From positions 434,001 through 498,000 of the forward strand of contig OZ245051.1 of NCBI GenBank assembly GCA_965224515.1: a DNA stretch of 64,000 nt, given 5' to 3'. Below, piece after piece: positions 8,325-16,912 of this stretch. Origin of the DNA: Sedimenticola_A sp040506425 (GTDB lineage Bacteria > Pseudomonadota > Gammaproteobacteria > Chromatiales > Chromatiaceae). The notes beneath the pieces are model-generated. The model was not told where the DNA came from and did no database searches. It was given only the letters and a program-made list of their open reading frames with translations. Position numbers and translations under genes: made by a program. How positions within the stretch are numbered: the first letter of the stretch is position 1; every line of letters begins with the position of its first letter.

Positions 8325-9323
8325 TTAGTTCTCGCCTAGAGAGACCGACGCAGTTCTGAAATTATTTCGCACTTGAGAAAAAAAGATTGCCTGATGATCA
8401 GAGATATATGCCGCGGCCAGCGGGTCCCCTTCCAGTTTGCCTTGCTGCAGAGTCACTCCCGTAGCAGCATCCAGGTGGCGGTAGATTCCGTCTTCAGTGA
8501 TCGCCATTAACCTGCCACCGCGCCCCGACACCGGGGTCACAAGCCTGGAGCCAAGAGAGTGTTGCCAGAGAGGTTCGCCGCCAGCCGTGCTCAATAGCCG
8601 CATGATCCCGCCCATGCTGCCCAGAACCACCCCCTGTTCCGTCATCGATGATACCGTGCTCGGAGTTGGAAAATGCTTGCGCCAGCGTTCATTGCCACTG
8701 AGCAGGTCAAGCGTAATGACATCACCGCCAAAGGTGGTCACCAGAACACTCCGGCTATTGGTCAACAGCGGACGGTAAACCAGTTCCTGGGACAGCCGCA
8801 CAGCCCAAAGCTCTGCCCCCGTGCCGGCATCCAGGCCCCATACCGTTCCATCCTGTCCACCGGTAACCAACACCCCCCCGGAGACCACCGGCGGGTAGAT
8901 CCAGCCATTGCCCGGCTTCACGCTCCATTGAACCTTGCCACTGCGCACCGAAACCGACCGGATCACCCCATCCTGACCAGCCAGGTAGATTGTGTTGCCT
9001 GATTTCACGGGCGAGAAAACGGGACTGCCCACCGAGAGGTGCCAGAGCTCCTCTCCACTTTGTCCATCCAGCCCGTAGAGACCGCCGGCACCACCAACGT
9101 AGACCCTTCCCTCATCCGCCACCGGCTCGTGCAGCTGAGTACCGTCCAGCACCTTCCAGGCCGGTTTCCGCATACCGGCATCAAACCGGATCAACCCCTG
9201 GCCGGCGACATATATGCCCCCCTGGTTCAGCGCAGGGTTGACCGGGTAACGCGTCTCCCCAGCCTGCACACTCCACGAAAAAACGCCTATAGCCAATGCG
9301 ACCAATACCTTTCCCATATCCAT
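8325..9323 (-). CDS. Periplasmic PQQ-like beta-propeller protein
   Basis: This 332-residue protein has a signal peptide (about 1-21, ending VQAGE) and then repeated blades of the PQQ/BamB type: GLYGLDGQSGEELW, SVSVRSGKVQW, VWGLDAGTGAELW, VITLDLLSGNERW, RLLSTAGGEPLW and RHLDAATGVTLQ. This gives at least six recognisable blades. There is no lipobox, so it is not BamB, and PQQ-ligand residues of alcohol dehydrogenases were not seen, so a scaffold role is as likely as an enzyme. It is the first gene of a pair with the P460-type cytochrome. ATG 9317 is an alternative start. Confidence 0.85.
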   Translation of the reverse strand: MDMGKVLVALAIGVFSWSVQAGETRYPVNPALNQGGIYVAGQGLIRFDAGMRKPAWKVLDGTQLHEPVADEGRVYVGGAGGLYGLDGQSGEELWHLSVGSPVFSPVKSGNTIYLAGQDGVIRSVSVRSGKVQWSVKPGNGWIYPPVVSGGVLVTGGQDGTVWGLDAGTGAELWAVRLSQELVYRPLLTNSRSVLVTTFGGDVITLDLLSGNERWRKHFPTPSTVSSMTEQGVVLGSMGGIMRLLSTAGGEPLWQHSLGSRLVTPVSGRGGRLMAITEDGIYRHLDAATGVTLQQGKLEGDPLAAAYISDHQAIFFSQVRNNFRTASVSLGEN

Positions 9324-9436
9324 CTCCTGGTTTCTCCTGCATAAGACCGGATGTATCAGATGGATATTTCAGCCTTTGCCAACAGAGGGGTTAATGAGAA
9401 ACTAGGCCGGGTAATCAAATCAGAGACAACAGTAAT

Positions 9437-10450
9437 ATGAACTATCAGGGCCCAGAACCGAGCTCGGACCAACCGGAATGCACCGGCGTACTGCTGACCA
9501 ACCTTGGCACTCCGGATGCACCAACAACGACCGATGTCCGACGCTATCTGAAAGAGTTTCTGAGCGATCCCCGGGTTGTGGAAATCCCACGGCTGATCTG
9601 GTGGCTGGTTCTCAACGGCGTCATCCTGCGCACCCGCCCCTCGAAATCCGCAGCTGCCTACAAACAGGTCTGGACCGAAAACGGTTCACCCCTGCTGGAC
9701 ATATCCAAACGGCAGGCCGACGCCCTTAACGAGAGGCTGCAGCAGAAGTCAGACACCCCGATCAAGGTGGTACTGGCGATGCGCTATGGAAACCCATCCA
9801 TTGCCGCCGGTCTCGAAGCGCTTAGAGAGGCCAACGCCCGCAAGATCATCGTGCTCCCCCTCTACCCCCAGTACTCAGCCACCACTACGGCCTCCACTTT
9901 CGATGCCATTTCCGAGGTGCTGAGGCAGTGGCGCTGGATCCCCGAGCTGCGATTCATCAATCACTACCAGGATGATCCGGGCTACATCGCGTCCCTGGCA
10001 AAGAGCGCCAGGGAGTTCTGGCAGACCCATGGTGAACCTGACCGCCTGCTGATCTCCTTTCACGGCATCCCCCGGGAGTACGCGGATGCCGGTGACCCCT
10101 ACCCAAAGGAGTGCAACACCACCGCAAAACTGCTGACCGAAGCCCTGGGCATAGCTGATGACCGCTACACCATGACCTTTCAGTCGCGCCTGGGAGGCAA
10201 GGAGTGGCTCAAACCCTATACCGACGAAACACTCAAAAGCTGGGGTGCCGAAGGCACGGGCAAGGTCCATGTAATATGCCCCGGCTTCTCGGCTGACTGC
10301 CTTGAGACCATTGAGGAGATTGGTGAAGAGAACCGCGATTACTTTATCCAGGCGGGTGGCGGCGAATACCGCTACATACCGTCGCTCAATGACAGGGAAG
10401 ATCACATTGAAGCCCTGGCAGATTTGGTAATGTCGCACAGTTGGCGCTAG
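9437..10450 (+). CDS. hemH: Ferrochelatase HemH
   Basis: This 337-residue enzyme inserts Fe2+ into protoporphyrin IX, the last step of protoheme synthesis. Typical motifs are GVLLTNLGTPDAP, the active-site block LLISFHGIPREY with the metal-binding His, TFQSRLGGKEWLKPY and CPGFSADCLETIEEI with the catalytic Glu. There is no transmembrane tail, as usual for gammaproteobacterial HemH. It is transcribed away from the c-type cytochrome pair, with 113 bp between. The following gene starts 36 bp downstream and may be co-transcribed. Confidence 0.97.
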   Translation: MNYQGPEPSSDQPECTGVLLTNLGTPDAPTTTDVRRYLKEFLSDPRVVEIPRLIWWLVLNGVILRTRPSKSAAAYKQVWTENGSPLLDISKRQADALNERLQQKSDTPIKVVLAMRYGNPSIAAGLEALREANARKIIVLPLYPQYSATTTASTFDAISEVLRQWRWIPELRFINHYQDDPGYIASLAKSAREFWQTHGEPDRLLISFHGIPREYADAGDPYPKECNTTAKLLTEALGIADDRYTMTFQSRLGGKEWLKPYTDETLKSWGAEGTGKVHVICPGFSADCLETIEEIGEENRDYFIQAGGGEYRYIPSLNDREDHIEALADLVMSHSWR

Positions 10451-10485
10451 AGTTGGGCAAGGACAAAATCAGAGTTGTATAGATC

Positions 10486-11205
10486 ATGAATACCAAGACG
10501 CTGTTTGCACTCGTGGTTCTGCTACCCGCCATTGCCGTTGCCAGTGAACCCTGGAGCGGTCAACTGCAGGATGGCAGCCGTATTGATATCGACGCCCAGA
10601 GCAACCGTGCCACCCGGTTTGGCAGTGGCGACCAGAAGCAGCTCTGGGACGGGGTACACCGCATGGATGACGGTTCCGTAATGATCATCAAAGAGGGTGT
10701 GGTCATCAGCCGACCGGAAGGCTCTTCGGCCGGGGCATTGCAAAAACCCGAGGCGGCAGAGGCGCAGGAGACCTCACCCTGCGTGGAGCTCTCCATCAAG
10801 GTGTGCGGTTTCAACGGTCAGTGCCGCGACAACGAGAGCTGTGAACCGGCCCGCCAGCTGGTACACCTCGAGCAGCATGAGAACTGGCAGAACAAGGGCA
10901 GCGGATCCAACAGCACATCCGAACAGTGCCGTACTGCCTTAAAAGACGAAGCCTATTTCACCCGCTGTGCAGCAGTACTCTCTCTCGAAACACCCACCCC
11001 CTGTCAGCAGCTGGTCACCCATGTCTGCGGGCAAAACGGAGAGTGCGGTGACACCGGCGCCTGCTCACCGGCAAAACAGCTTCTGGGTATCGAAATAGAA
11101 GAGCGCAACGCCAGCCGCTACCCGAACAGAATGACACCGACATCCAAGCAGTGTCTTGAGGCTGTGAAGAACACGGAGTACTTCAAACAGTGCAGCATCC
11201 AGTGA
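10486..11205 (+). CDS. Secreted cysteine-rich protein with two six-cysteine repeats
   Basis: I do not recognise this 239-residue protein. It has a signal peptide (about 1-19, ending IAVAS), a short beta-rich segment (about 22-75), and then two copies of a ~65-residue unit. Each copy has six cysteines in the same order: PC, VCG.NG.C, a C before .PA.QLL, then QC..A.K...YF..C. Both copies share NGxC, PAxQL and the ending YFxxC. Twelve cysteines in a periplasmic protein point to disulfides and perhaps a tie to DsbC (3.5 kb). Whether it depends on heme or the upstream hemH is unknown. A short relict of tandem duplication is the best description. Confidence 0.8.
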   Translation: MNTKTLFALVVLLPAIAVASEPWSGQLQDGSRIDIDAQSNRATRFGSGDQKQLWDGVHRMDDGSVMIIKEGVVISRPEGSSAGALQKPEAAEAQETSPCVELSIKVCGFNGQCRDNESCEPARQLVHLEQHENWQNKGSGSNSTSEQCRTALKDEAYFTRCAAVLSLETPTPCQQLVTHVCGQNGECGDTGACSPAKQLLGIEIEERNASRYPNRMTPTSKQCLEAVKNTEYFKQCSIQ

Positions 11206-11209
11206 TCCG

Positions 11210-12088
11210 CTAAAAGATCTTGTCCTGCAGATCCCTGGTCTGCTCGATCAACTTCGCCTCACCGCCTGGAACCATCAGCTCCTCCAGGCCCAGCCGCCTG
11301 AAGGCTGGAATCTTCCGCCTGTCCATCCGGGCATAGATGTGCCCTGAGCCGGTGTAGCTGAGAATATTGGCCACCTGGATTATATCCACGTAATCCACCT
11401 GGTCACTTGGCGGCTCACGGTCCAGATGATCGTGCAGTGCCGCCACGTCCAGCAGTACCGGCTCGAATTTCCAGTGGCTGAGCAGTATCTTGCCCAACGC
11501 CATATGCAGGCCGGATATCACCTTTTCCAGGTTGGCCTCGCTGCTGTGCAGCTCTTCATAATCCTTGGCCTTCAACAGCACCGGAATCACACCGACGTCA
11601 TGAATCAGACCCGCCAGCAGGGCTGTCTCCTTATCCAGGTGGGGAAACTGATCGGCCAGCAGCGCAGACTTGGAGGCCACCCTGACACTGTGCTGCCAGA
11701 GTCGGTTCATCCGCTTGCGGATAAGCTCAATCCCGGTTTCAAACACATCGCGCATGGAGACCAGGTAAATCGCCTGCTTGACGCTGTCGAAACCTATGCG
11801 GGTAATGGCCCTGGAAACCGTGGTTGCAGGGTCAGAGCCGTGATAGATGGGGCTGTTCGCATAACGGACCAGGCGCGCGGCGATGGAGGTATCCTTGGAG
11901 ACGATCCGCGCAACATCCTCTGCAGAACTGTCCACGTCATTAACAATCAGCAGCGCCTCAAGTGCCACATCAGGCAGGGTCGGCAGGGTCAGCCGGTCAT
12001 GAAGAATGTCATTCTTAATGTCGGCAACAAACTCCTTGACGGGGAACTTGGTCTTTTTCTTGGCTTCCATCTGCTGTTTGAAGTTCAT
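11210..12088 (-). CDS. HDOD-domain signalling protein
   Basis: This ~292-residue cytosolic protein has one HDOD domain from about residue 25 to 215. The opening is LPTLPDVALEAL and the core LLAGLIHDVGVIPVL, then a HWKF and ALHDHLDREPP region. HDOD domains derive from HD phosphohydrolases but commonly lack full metal ligands and act as regulatory modules in c-di-GMP or stress signalling. The chosen ATG 12088 has GGGA eight bases upstream; ATGs at 12094 and 12112 are also in frame. It converges on the Cys-rich gene with 4 bp between stops. Confidence 0.85.
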   Translation of the reverse strand: MNFKQQMEAKKKTKFPVKEFVADIKNDILHDRLTLPTLPDVALEALLIVNDVDSSAEDVARIVSKDTSIAARLVRYANSPIYHGSDPATTVSRAITRIGFDSVKQAIYLVSMRDVFETGIELIRKRMNRLWQHSVRVASKSALLADQFPHLDKETALLAGLIHDVGVIPVLLKAKDYEELHSSEANLEKVISGLHMALGKILLSHWKFEPVLLDVAALHDHLDREPPSDQVDYVDIIQVANILSYTGSGHIYARMDRRKIPAFRRLGLEELMVPGGEAKLIEQTRDLQDKIF

Positions 12089-12112
12089 CCGCATATTCCC
12101 ACGGGGTTGCAC

Positions 12113-12441
12113 ATAAAAACTCTAGTACGCTAACCAAGAAAAGAACAGAAAACCAGCAGTTAGGGGCAATACACTGTGAAACCGTGAACAGTTCGAACCA
12201 ATCATCATCACAGGCCAGGCATCTGAATTAGCTTCAGGACCATTAAGTATTCATTAATACTCAAACTTTCAAACAAACTTCAGCTGCTTGCATAGCTGGC
12301 CGGAAAGGCACAGGATAGTAGGTTCAGTGCAGAGAGGAATCGGGATGACACCGGCAAACTATAAAGCCAGGCGCCCGGCAAAGGTCCGCCAGAGACTTGA
12401 AAACCCTCCGCAATAAATAAACAACAAAGTAGTAGCCACGC
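12113..12441. other. Divergent intergenic region before the Bat operon
   Basis: This 329-bp stretch has no credible gene and is the presumed control region for the HDOD gene (left) and the bat operon (right). AGTATT and AATACT (12246-12261) form a small dyad with a CATT loop. A GC-rich part at 12300-12400 contains several short complementary segments (GCACAGGA, CCGGCAAAC, GCGCCCGGC) and may be a structured leader of the operon, but it matches no riboswitch class I know. Confidence 0.4.
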
Positions 12442-13398
12442 ATGAATTCCACAGATCTGAATCCTGTAAGGGAGCACATCGCTACCCGTGTAATCGGTCA
12501 GCAAAAACTGGTAGACAGTATGCTGATCTGCCTTCTCTGTAACGGACACCTGCTGGTGGAGGGCATGCCGGGTCTGGCCAAGACCACTGCTGTCAAAGCC
12601 CTATCCGAAGCCGTGGCGGGAGATTTCCACCGCATCCAGTTCACCCCTGACCTGCTGCCTTCCGACCTGATAGGCACCGATATCTATCGGCATGAGAAGG
12701 GTGAGTTCGAGTTTCGCCAGGGCCCGCTGTTCCACAACATCCTGCTGGCTGACGAGGTGAACCGCGCCCCGGCAAAGGTGCAGTCGGCACTGCTGGAGGC
12801 GATGGAAGAGCACCAGATCACCGTCGGCCAGCGCACCTATGCACTGCCGGAGCTGTTCATGGTACTGGCCACTCAGAATCCCATTGAGCAGGAGGGTACC
12901 TACCACCTGCCCGAAGCACAGCTCGACCGCTTCCTGATGCAGGTGTGGGTGGACTACCCTGACCGCGAGCAGGAGCTGACCATCCTTGAGATGGACAGCA
13001 GGCAGCAGACAGGCCAGGCCGCTCCGCCGGCCAAGCCCCTCAGCCAGGAAGACCTCTTCGCCATGCGCAAGGATGTGGCCAATGTCTACCTGGACCCCAA
13101 GCTCAACAGCTATATCGTCGACCTGGTGCAGGCCACCCGCCACCCGGGCTCCTACGACGAGACCCTGCAGCGCTGGTGCCGCTTCGGCGCATCACCCCGC
13201 GCATCCATCGCCCTGGCCCGCTGCGCCCGGGCACGCGCCTGGCTGAGCGGCGAGGATTTCGTCACCCCCGGACATATCCAGGAGGTCGCGCCGGAGATCC
13301 TGCGCCACCGCATCCTGCTGACTTTCGAGGCCGAGGCAGAGGGGGTGAGCAATGATGACTTCATCAACCGCCTCCTGGACATGGTAGCCGTACCCTAG
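12442..13398 (+). CDS. MoxR-family AAA+ ATPase (Bat operon)
   Basis: This 318-residue AAA+ ATPase of the MoxR group has Walker A GMPGLAKTT near 38, Walker B LLADEVNRAPAKVQ, the sensor region LATQNPIEQEGTYHLPEAQ and the arginine finger stretch AQLDRFLM. MoxR ATPases act as chaperones that insert cofactors or assemble complexes with VWA proteins. It heads a seven-gene plus-strand unit (12.4-20.0 kb) with DUF58 and VWA genes. This is the bat (aerotolerance-like) layout. Its target is unknown. A second MoxR gene sits at 31 kb on the other strand. Confidence 0.95.
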   Translation: MNSTDLNPVREHIATRVIGQQKLVDSMLICLLCNGHLLVEGMPGLAKTTAVKALSEAVAGDFHRIQFTPDLLPSDLIGTDIYRHEKGEFEFRQGPLFHNILLADEVNRAPAKVQSALLEAMEEHQITVGQRTYALPELFMVLATQNPIEQEGTYHLPEAQLDRFLMQVWVDYPDREQELTILEMDSRQQTGQAAPPAKPLSQEDLFAMRKDVANVYLDPKLNSYIVDLVQATRHPGSYDETLQRWCRFGASPRASIALARCARARAWLSGEDFVTPGHIQEVAPEILRHRILLTFEAEAEGVSNDDFINRLLDMVAVP

Positions 13399-13416
13399 AG
13401 CCGGCAGATCCCAGTC

Positions 13417-14337
13417 ATGGCACTACACCCTCAGCTTGATGACCTGCTGGAGCTGCGACACCAGGCCCACTCACTGGGCATGGCGTCCCACCACCTGGTC
13501 AACTCCAGTTTCAGCGGACTCTACGCCTCGGTATTCCGTGGCACCGGACTCGATTTCGAAGAGGTGCGGGCCTACCGCGAAGGCGACGACATCCGCAACA
13601 TGGACTGGAAGGTCACCGCCCGCACCAACAGCCCCCACCTCAAGATATTCAGAGAGGAGCGTGAGCGCAGCGTGGTGCTCTGCGTGGACCAGAGCCCTCA
13701 CATGAGTTTCGGCACCCGCGGTACCTTCAAATCGATCCAGGCCGCCCGGGCGGCCGCCCTGCTCGGCTGGGCGGCAAACAGCCTGCATGACAGGGTCGGG
13801 GGGTTGCTGTTCGGCGATGCCGCTACCGGCCCAAGGCATTTCCGGCCGACCAAGGACAGGCGTGCCCTCTGGCGCCTGCTCAGCGCCCTGTCCCAGCCAC
13901 CGACAGAAGAGGCAGTAAGCACAGACCCCCTGCTCGGCGCCCTGCGCCAGGCCGAGACGGGCACCGCAACCGGCAGCCTGATTTTCGTGATCGCGGATAT
14001 GAACCGCGACACCAGCCAACTCGACACCACCCTGGGCCGGCTCTGCCAACGCCATACCGTGGCCATCATCCCCATCGATGACCCCGCCGACCGGGAGCTT
14101 CCCTCCATGGGCCAGGCCCTGTTCCGGGATCCAACCGGGGCCCTGGTGGAGATAGATACCGATGACCCGGGTGGACGCCAGGCCTATAGGGAGACCTGGG
14201 AGCAGAACCGCCAGTCCCTGAGCAGCCTCACTAACCGCCTGGGCATCCCCGTCATTCCGGTCACCACCGACGGTGATGTCCGCCAGCAGCTGATGCGCGG
14301 CATGCGCCTCAGCGGACGAACCAGGGTGCTGAGCTGA
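13417..14337 (+). CDS. DUF58-domain protein (Bat operon)
   Basis: This 306-residue protein has the DUF58 signature: GTGLDFEEVRAYREGDDIRN..DWKVTARTNSPHLKIFREER. A VWA-like fold follows, with CVDQSPHMS and FVIADMNRD. DUF58 proteins normally follow MoxR genes and probably serve as the ATPase's adaptor or substrate. There is no signal peptide or membrane span. It begins 18 bp after moxR and its TGA overlaps the ATG of the next gene by one base, so the operon is tightly coupled. Confidence 0.9.
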   Translation: MALHPQLDDLLELRHQAHSLGMASHHLVNSSFSGLYASVFRGTGLDFEEVRAYREGDDIRNMDWKVTARTNSPHLKIFREERERSVVLCVDQSPHMSFGTRGTFKSIQAARAAALLGWAANSLHDRVGGLLFGDAATGPRHFRPTKDRRALWRLLSALSQPPTEEAVSTDPLLGALRQAETGTATGSLIFVIADMNRDTSQLDTTLGRLCQRHTVAIIPIDDPADRELPSMGQALFRDPTGALVEIDTDDPGGRQAYRETWEQNRQSLSSLTNRLGIPVIPVTTDGDVRQQLMRGMRLSGRTRVLS

Positions 14338-14852
14338 TGCAGACAAGCCTGCGTGACATCCACGGTCTGGACCCTCTCTCCTGGTGGCCACTGGCCCCGG
14401 GCTGGTGGCTTGCACTGGTCACGACGATCAGCCTGGTGCTGCTGACCTGGATCCTGGTCAGCCATCTCATCGCCTATCCCCCAGGAAGCTGGCGTAGCGA
14501 GGCACACCGCGCCCTCGCCCGCCTGAAGCGCCGCTTCAGGCGTGAGCAGATCAACGTCAAAGAGGCGGCCACAGAACTTTCGGAGCTGCTGCGCCGGATT
14601 GCCATCGCCCGCCTGGGACGCCAGCACCACGCCAGCCTCACCGACCAGGCCTGGCTACGCTGCCTGAATGAGACAGACCACAGCAGCTTCGACTGGGAGA
14701 CCGAGGGCCGCCTGCTGCTGACCCTGCCCTATGCACCCGATGATCCCGGAAGCGAAAGGGCCCAGATCGATTCACTGCTCAACGCAACCTCAAACCTGAT
14801 CGCCCCCCAGCGCAGGAAAAAACAGCAAACCGTGGAGGCCGGCAATGATTGA
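14337..14852 (+). CDS. DUF4381-domain membrane protein
   Basis: This 171-residue protein opens with LRDIHGLDPLSWWPLAPGWW, the DUF4381 sequence, followed by one membrane helix (about 22-45), then a basic cytosolic helical part. Members occur only in MoxR/bat operons. A role in anchoring or assembling the VWA complex is inferred. Its start overlaps the DUF58 stop by one base and its end overlaps the next VWA gene by eight. Confidence 0.85.
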   Translation: MQTSLRDIHGLDPLSWWPLAPGWWLALVTTISLVLLTWILVSHLIAYPPGSWRSEAHRALARLKRRFRREQINVKEAATELSELLRRIAIARLGRQHHASLTDQAWLRCLNETDHSSFDWETEGRLLLTLPYAPDDPGSERAQIDSLLNATSNLIAPQRRKKQQTVEAGND

Positions 14853-15891
14853 CTTCCACTGGCCCTGGATGGCCCTGCTGCTTCTGCTGCCCCTGCTGGC
14901 GCGGGTGCTCTGGCCCCGCTTCACCGACAGTGACCGGGAAAATGACGATGACGGTTTTCAGGTAACACTGCTGCACCCATCTGCCCAACGGCTCCAGGGC
15001 GCCTTCAAGTCAAGACAGCCCCGTACAGCCTTCGCAGGAAAGCTCCAGGCACTGCTGCTCTACCTGCTCTGGGCAGCACTGACATTGACCATCATGCAGC
15101 CCCAGTGGCTTGAGCCCCACACGGAACTCAAGACACAGGGCTACGACCTGATGCTCGCAGTGGACACCTCGCGCTCCATGACAGCCCTGGACTTCAGCCA
15201 GAACAACCAGCCTGTGAGCAGAATGTCCGTGGTGAAAGGGGTGATGGGACGCTTTATCGAAAACCGCGGCGGCGACCGGGTCGGCCTGGTGGTGTTCGGC
15301 AACCAGGCCTTTGTACTCTCTCCCCTGACCCTGGACCTGCGCGCCGTGGGCAGCCTGCTGCAGGATATGGCGCCCGGCATGGCGGGAGACGCCACCGCCA
15401 TGGGTGACGCCATCGCCCTGGGCATCAAAAAACTCCGGGAGCGCCCCGAAGGATCACGGGTCCTGCTGCTGGTGACCGACGGTGAGAACACCGCGGGCAC
15501 CATTCCACCCATCGAGGCAGCACGGCTGGCCGCCCGCGAGGGCGTCAGGATCTACGCCGTGGGCGTTGGCAGCAACAAGGAGGAGGTGATGATCCGCTCT
15601 TCCGACGGCCAGTACCGCATGGAGTCGGACATCGGACTCGACGAAAAGAGCCTGGAACAGATTGCAAAACTCACAGGGGGCGGCTATTTCCGGGCCACCA
15701 ATACCAATGCCCTGGAAGAGATCTACCAGCGCATCGACGCCATGGAAAAAACTGAAGTGGAACAGCGCACCATCCTGATTCCCCACCCCCTCTACCGCTG
15801 GCCCCTGGGGGCCGCCCTGCTGTTGATGCTGGCACTGGGACTCTTTCCCGAAGGTCGCAAGCGCCTGCCCAGGGGGATGGCAGATGCCTGA
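14845..15891 (+). CDS. VWA-domain membrane protein (BatA-type)
   Basis: This 348-residue protein has a BatA layout: an N-terminal membrane segment near 8-20, a second near 60-80, a von Willebrand A domain with the MIDAS motif DTSRSM (near 110), and a final C-terminal membrane helix (about 320-340). The other MIDAS elements (DAT.MGDAIALG and TDGENTAG) are visible, so a divalent metal is probably bound. The protein faces the periplasm and probably binds a partner. It overlaps its neighbours on both sides (eight bases each), typical for subunits translated in fixed ratio. Confidence 0.92.
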   Translation: MIDFHWPWMALLLLLPLLARVLWPRFTDSDRENDDDGFQVTLLHPSAQRLQGAFKSRQPRTAFAGKLQALLLYLLWAALTLTIMQPQWLEPHTELKTQGYDLMLAVDTSRSMTALDFSQNNQPVSRMSVVKGVMGRFIENRGGDRVGLVVFGNQAFVLSPLTLDLRAVGSLLQDMAPGMAGDATAMGDAIALGIKKLRERPEGSRVLLLVTDGENTAGTIPPIEAARLAAREGVRIYAVGVGSNKEEVMIRSSDGQYRMESDIGLDEKSLEQIAKLTGGGYFRATNTNALEEIYQRIDAMEKTEVEQRTILIPHPLYRWPLGAALLLMLALGLFPEGRKRLPRGMADA

Positions 15892-16912
15892 GTTCTCATT
15901 TCACTTTGCGCAACCCTGGTGGCTGCTGGGCCTGCTGCTGATCCTGCCGGTGGCCGGCTGGCTGAGGTACAGCTCGGTTCAGGGCAGGCATGCCCGCATC
16001 CAGGATTATGCCGATGCGCACCTGGTACCCCATCTCACCGGCAGCCGCGAACTCAAACCCCAGGAGCGGTGGCGACGCTTTGCACTCTGGGCCGCGCTCT
16101 GGAGCTTGGCCATCATTGCCATGGCCGGTCCCCGCTGGGACTACACCCGGGTGGAGCTCTTCAGCCCCGGCGCCGACCTGGTGATCCTGCTGGATATCTC
16201 ACGCTCCATGGAAGTTGCCGATGTACTGCCCTCGAGACTGACCCGCGCCCGCCAGGAGGTCGAAGACCTGATCGGACAGAACCAGGCATTGCGGATCGGA
16301 CTGATCGCATTCGCCTCGGTGGCCCACGTAGTGGCACCGATCACCGAGGACGCTGCCACCATCAAGTCCCTGCTGCCACATATATCACCTGACCTGGTCA
16401 GGCTTCAGGGCAGCCGCCTCTCCCAGGCCCTGGAACGGGCCAGTCAGCTGCTTGCCGGCCAGCCCGAGGAGAGCATCCAGAGCATCCTGCTGATCACCGA
16501 CGGCGATTTTGCAGACCCCGACCTTGAACAACAGATCAAGGCACTGTCTGCTGAAGGCGTCACCCTGCATATCATGGGCGTCGGCACAGAAGGCGGCGGA
16601 CCGGTACCGACCACCATAGGCCGCTTCCTGATGGACAACCGTGGCCAGACCGTTGAATCGCGGCTTGATGAAGAGGCACTGCAGCGCTTCGCCGATGCCG
16701 GTAACGGCACCTACGTGACCGCCGACTTCAGGGATGAGGACACCGCCCGGATACTCGAACTGGCCACCCACGGCAGCCAGGCGGGAGAGAAAGCGGAAGA
16801 GACCGCCAGGATATGGAACGAACGTTTCTACTGGCTGCTGCTGCCGGTACTGCTTGCCCTGCTCACCCGATTCAGAAGAGAGAGCGTGATGGATAAGGGG
16901 GTGAGCCGGTGA
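15884..16912 (+). CDS. VWA-domain membrane protein (second Bat VWA, BatB-type)
   Basis: This 342-residue paralogue of the upstream VWA protein has the same architecture: helices near 12-27 and 63-80, a VWA domain with DISRSMEVAD near 105, ITDGDFAD, and a C-terminal helix before RFRRES. The MIDAS DxSxS is intact. The two VWA proteins probably form a heteromer or alternate subunits. The gene overlaps its successor by four bases (16909-16912), where the next start is GTG. Confidence 0.92.
   Translation: MPEFSFHFAQPWWLLGLLLILPVAGWLRYSSVQGRHARIQDYADAHLVPHLTGSRELKPQERWRRFALWAALWSLAIIAMAGPRWDYTRVELFSPGADLVILLDISRSMEVADVLPSRLTRARQEVEDLIGQNQALRIGLIAFASVAHVVAPITEDAATIKSLLPHISPDLVRLQGSRLSQALERASQLLAGQPEESIQSILLITDGDFADPDLEQQIKALSAEGVTLHIMGVGTEGGGPVPTTIGRFLMDNRGQTVESRLDEEALQRFADAGNGTYVTADFRDEDTARILELATHGSQAGEKAEETARIWNERFYWLLLPVLLALLTRFRRESVMDKGVSR

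Noticed and set aside
12300..12410. Second GEMM-type c-di-GMP riboswitch
   Set aside because: GGCAAAC and AAAGCC occur, but GGGACGCAAAGC and GGTAGC are missing.
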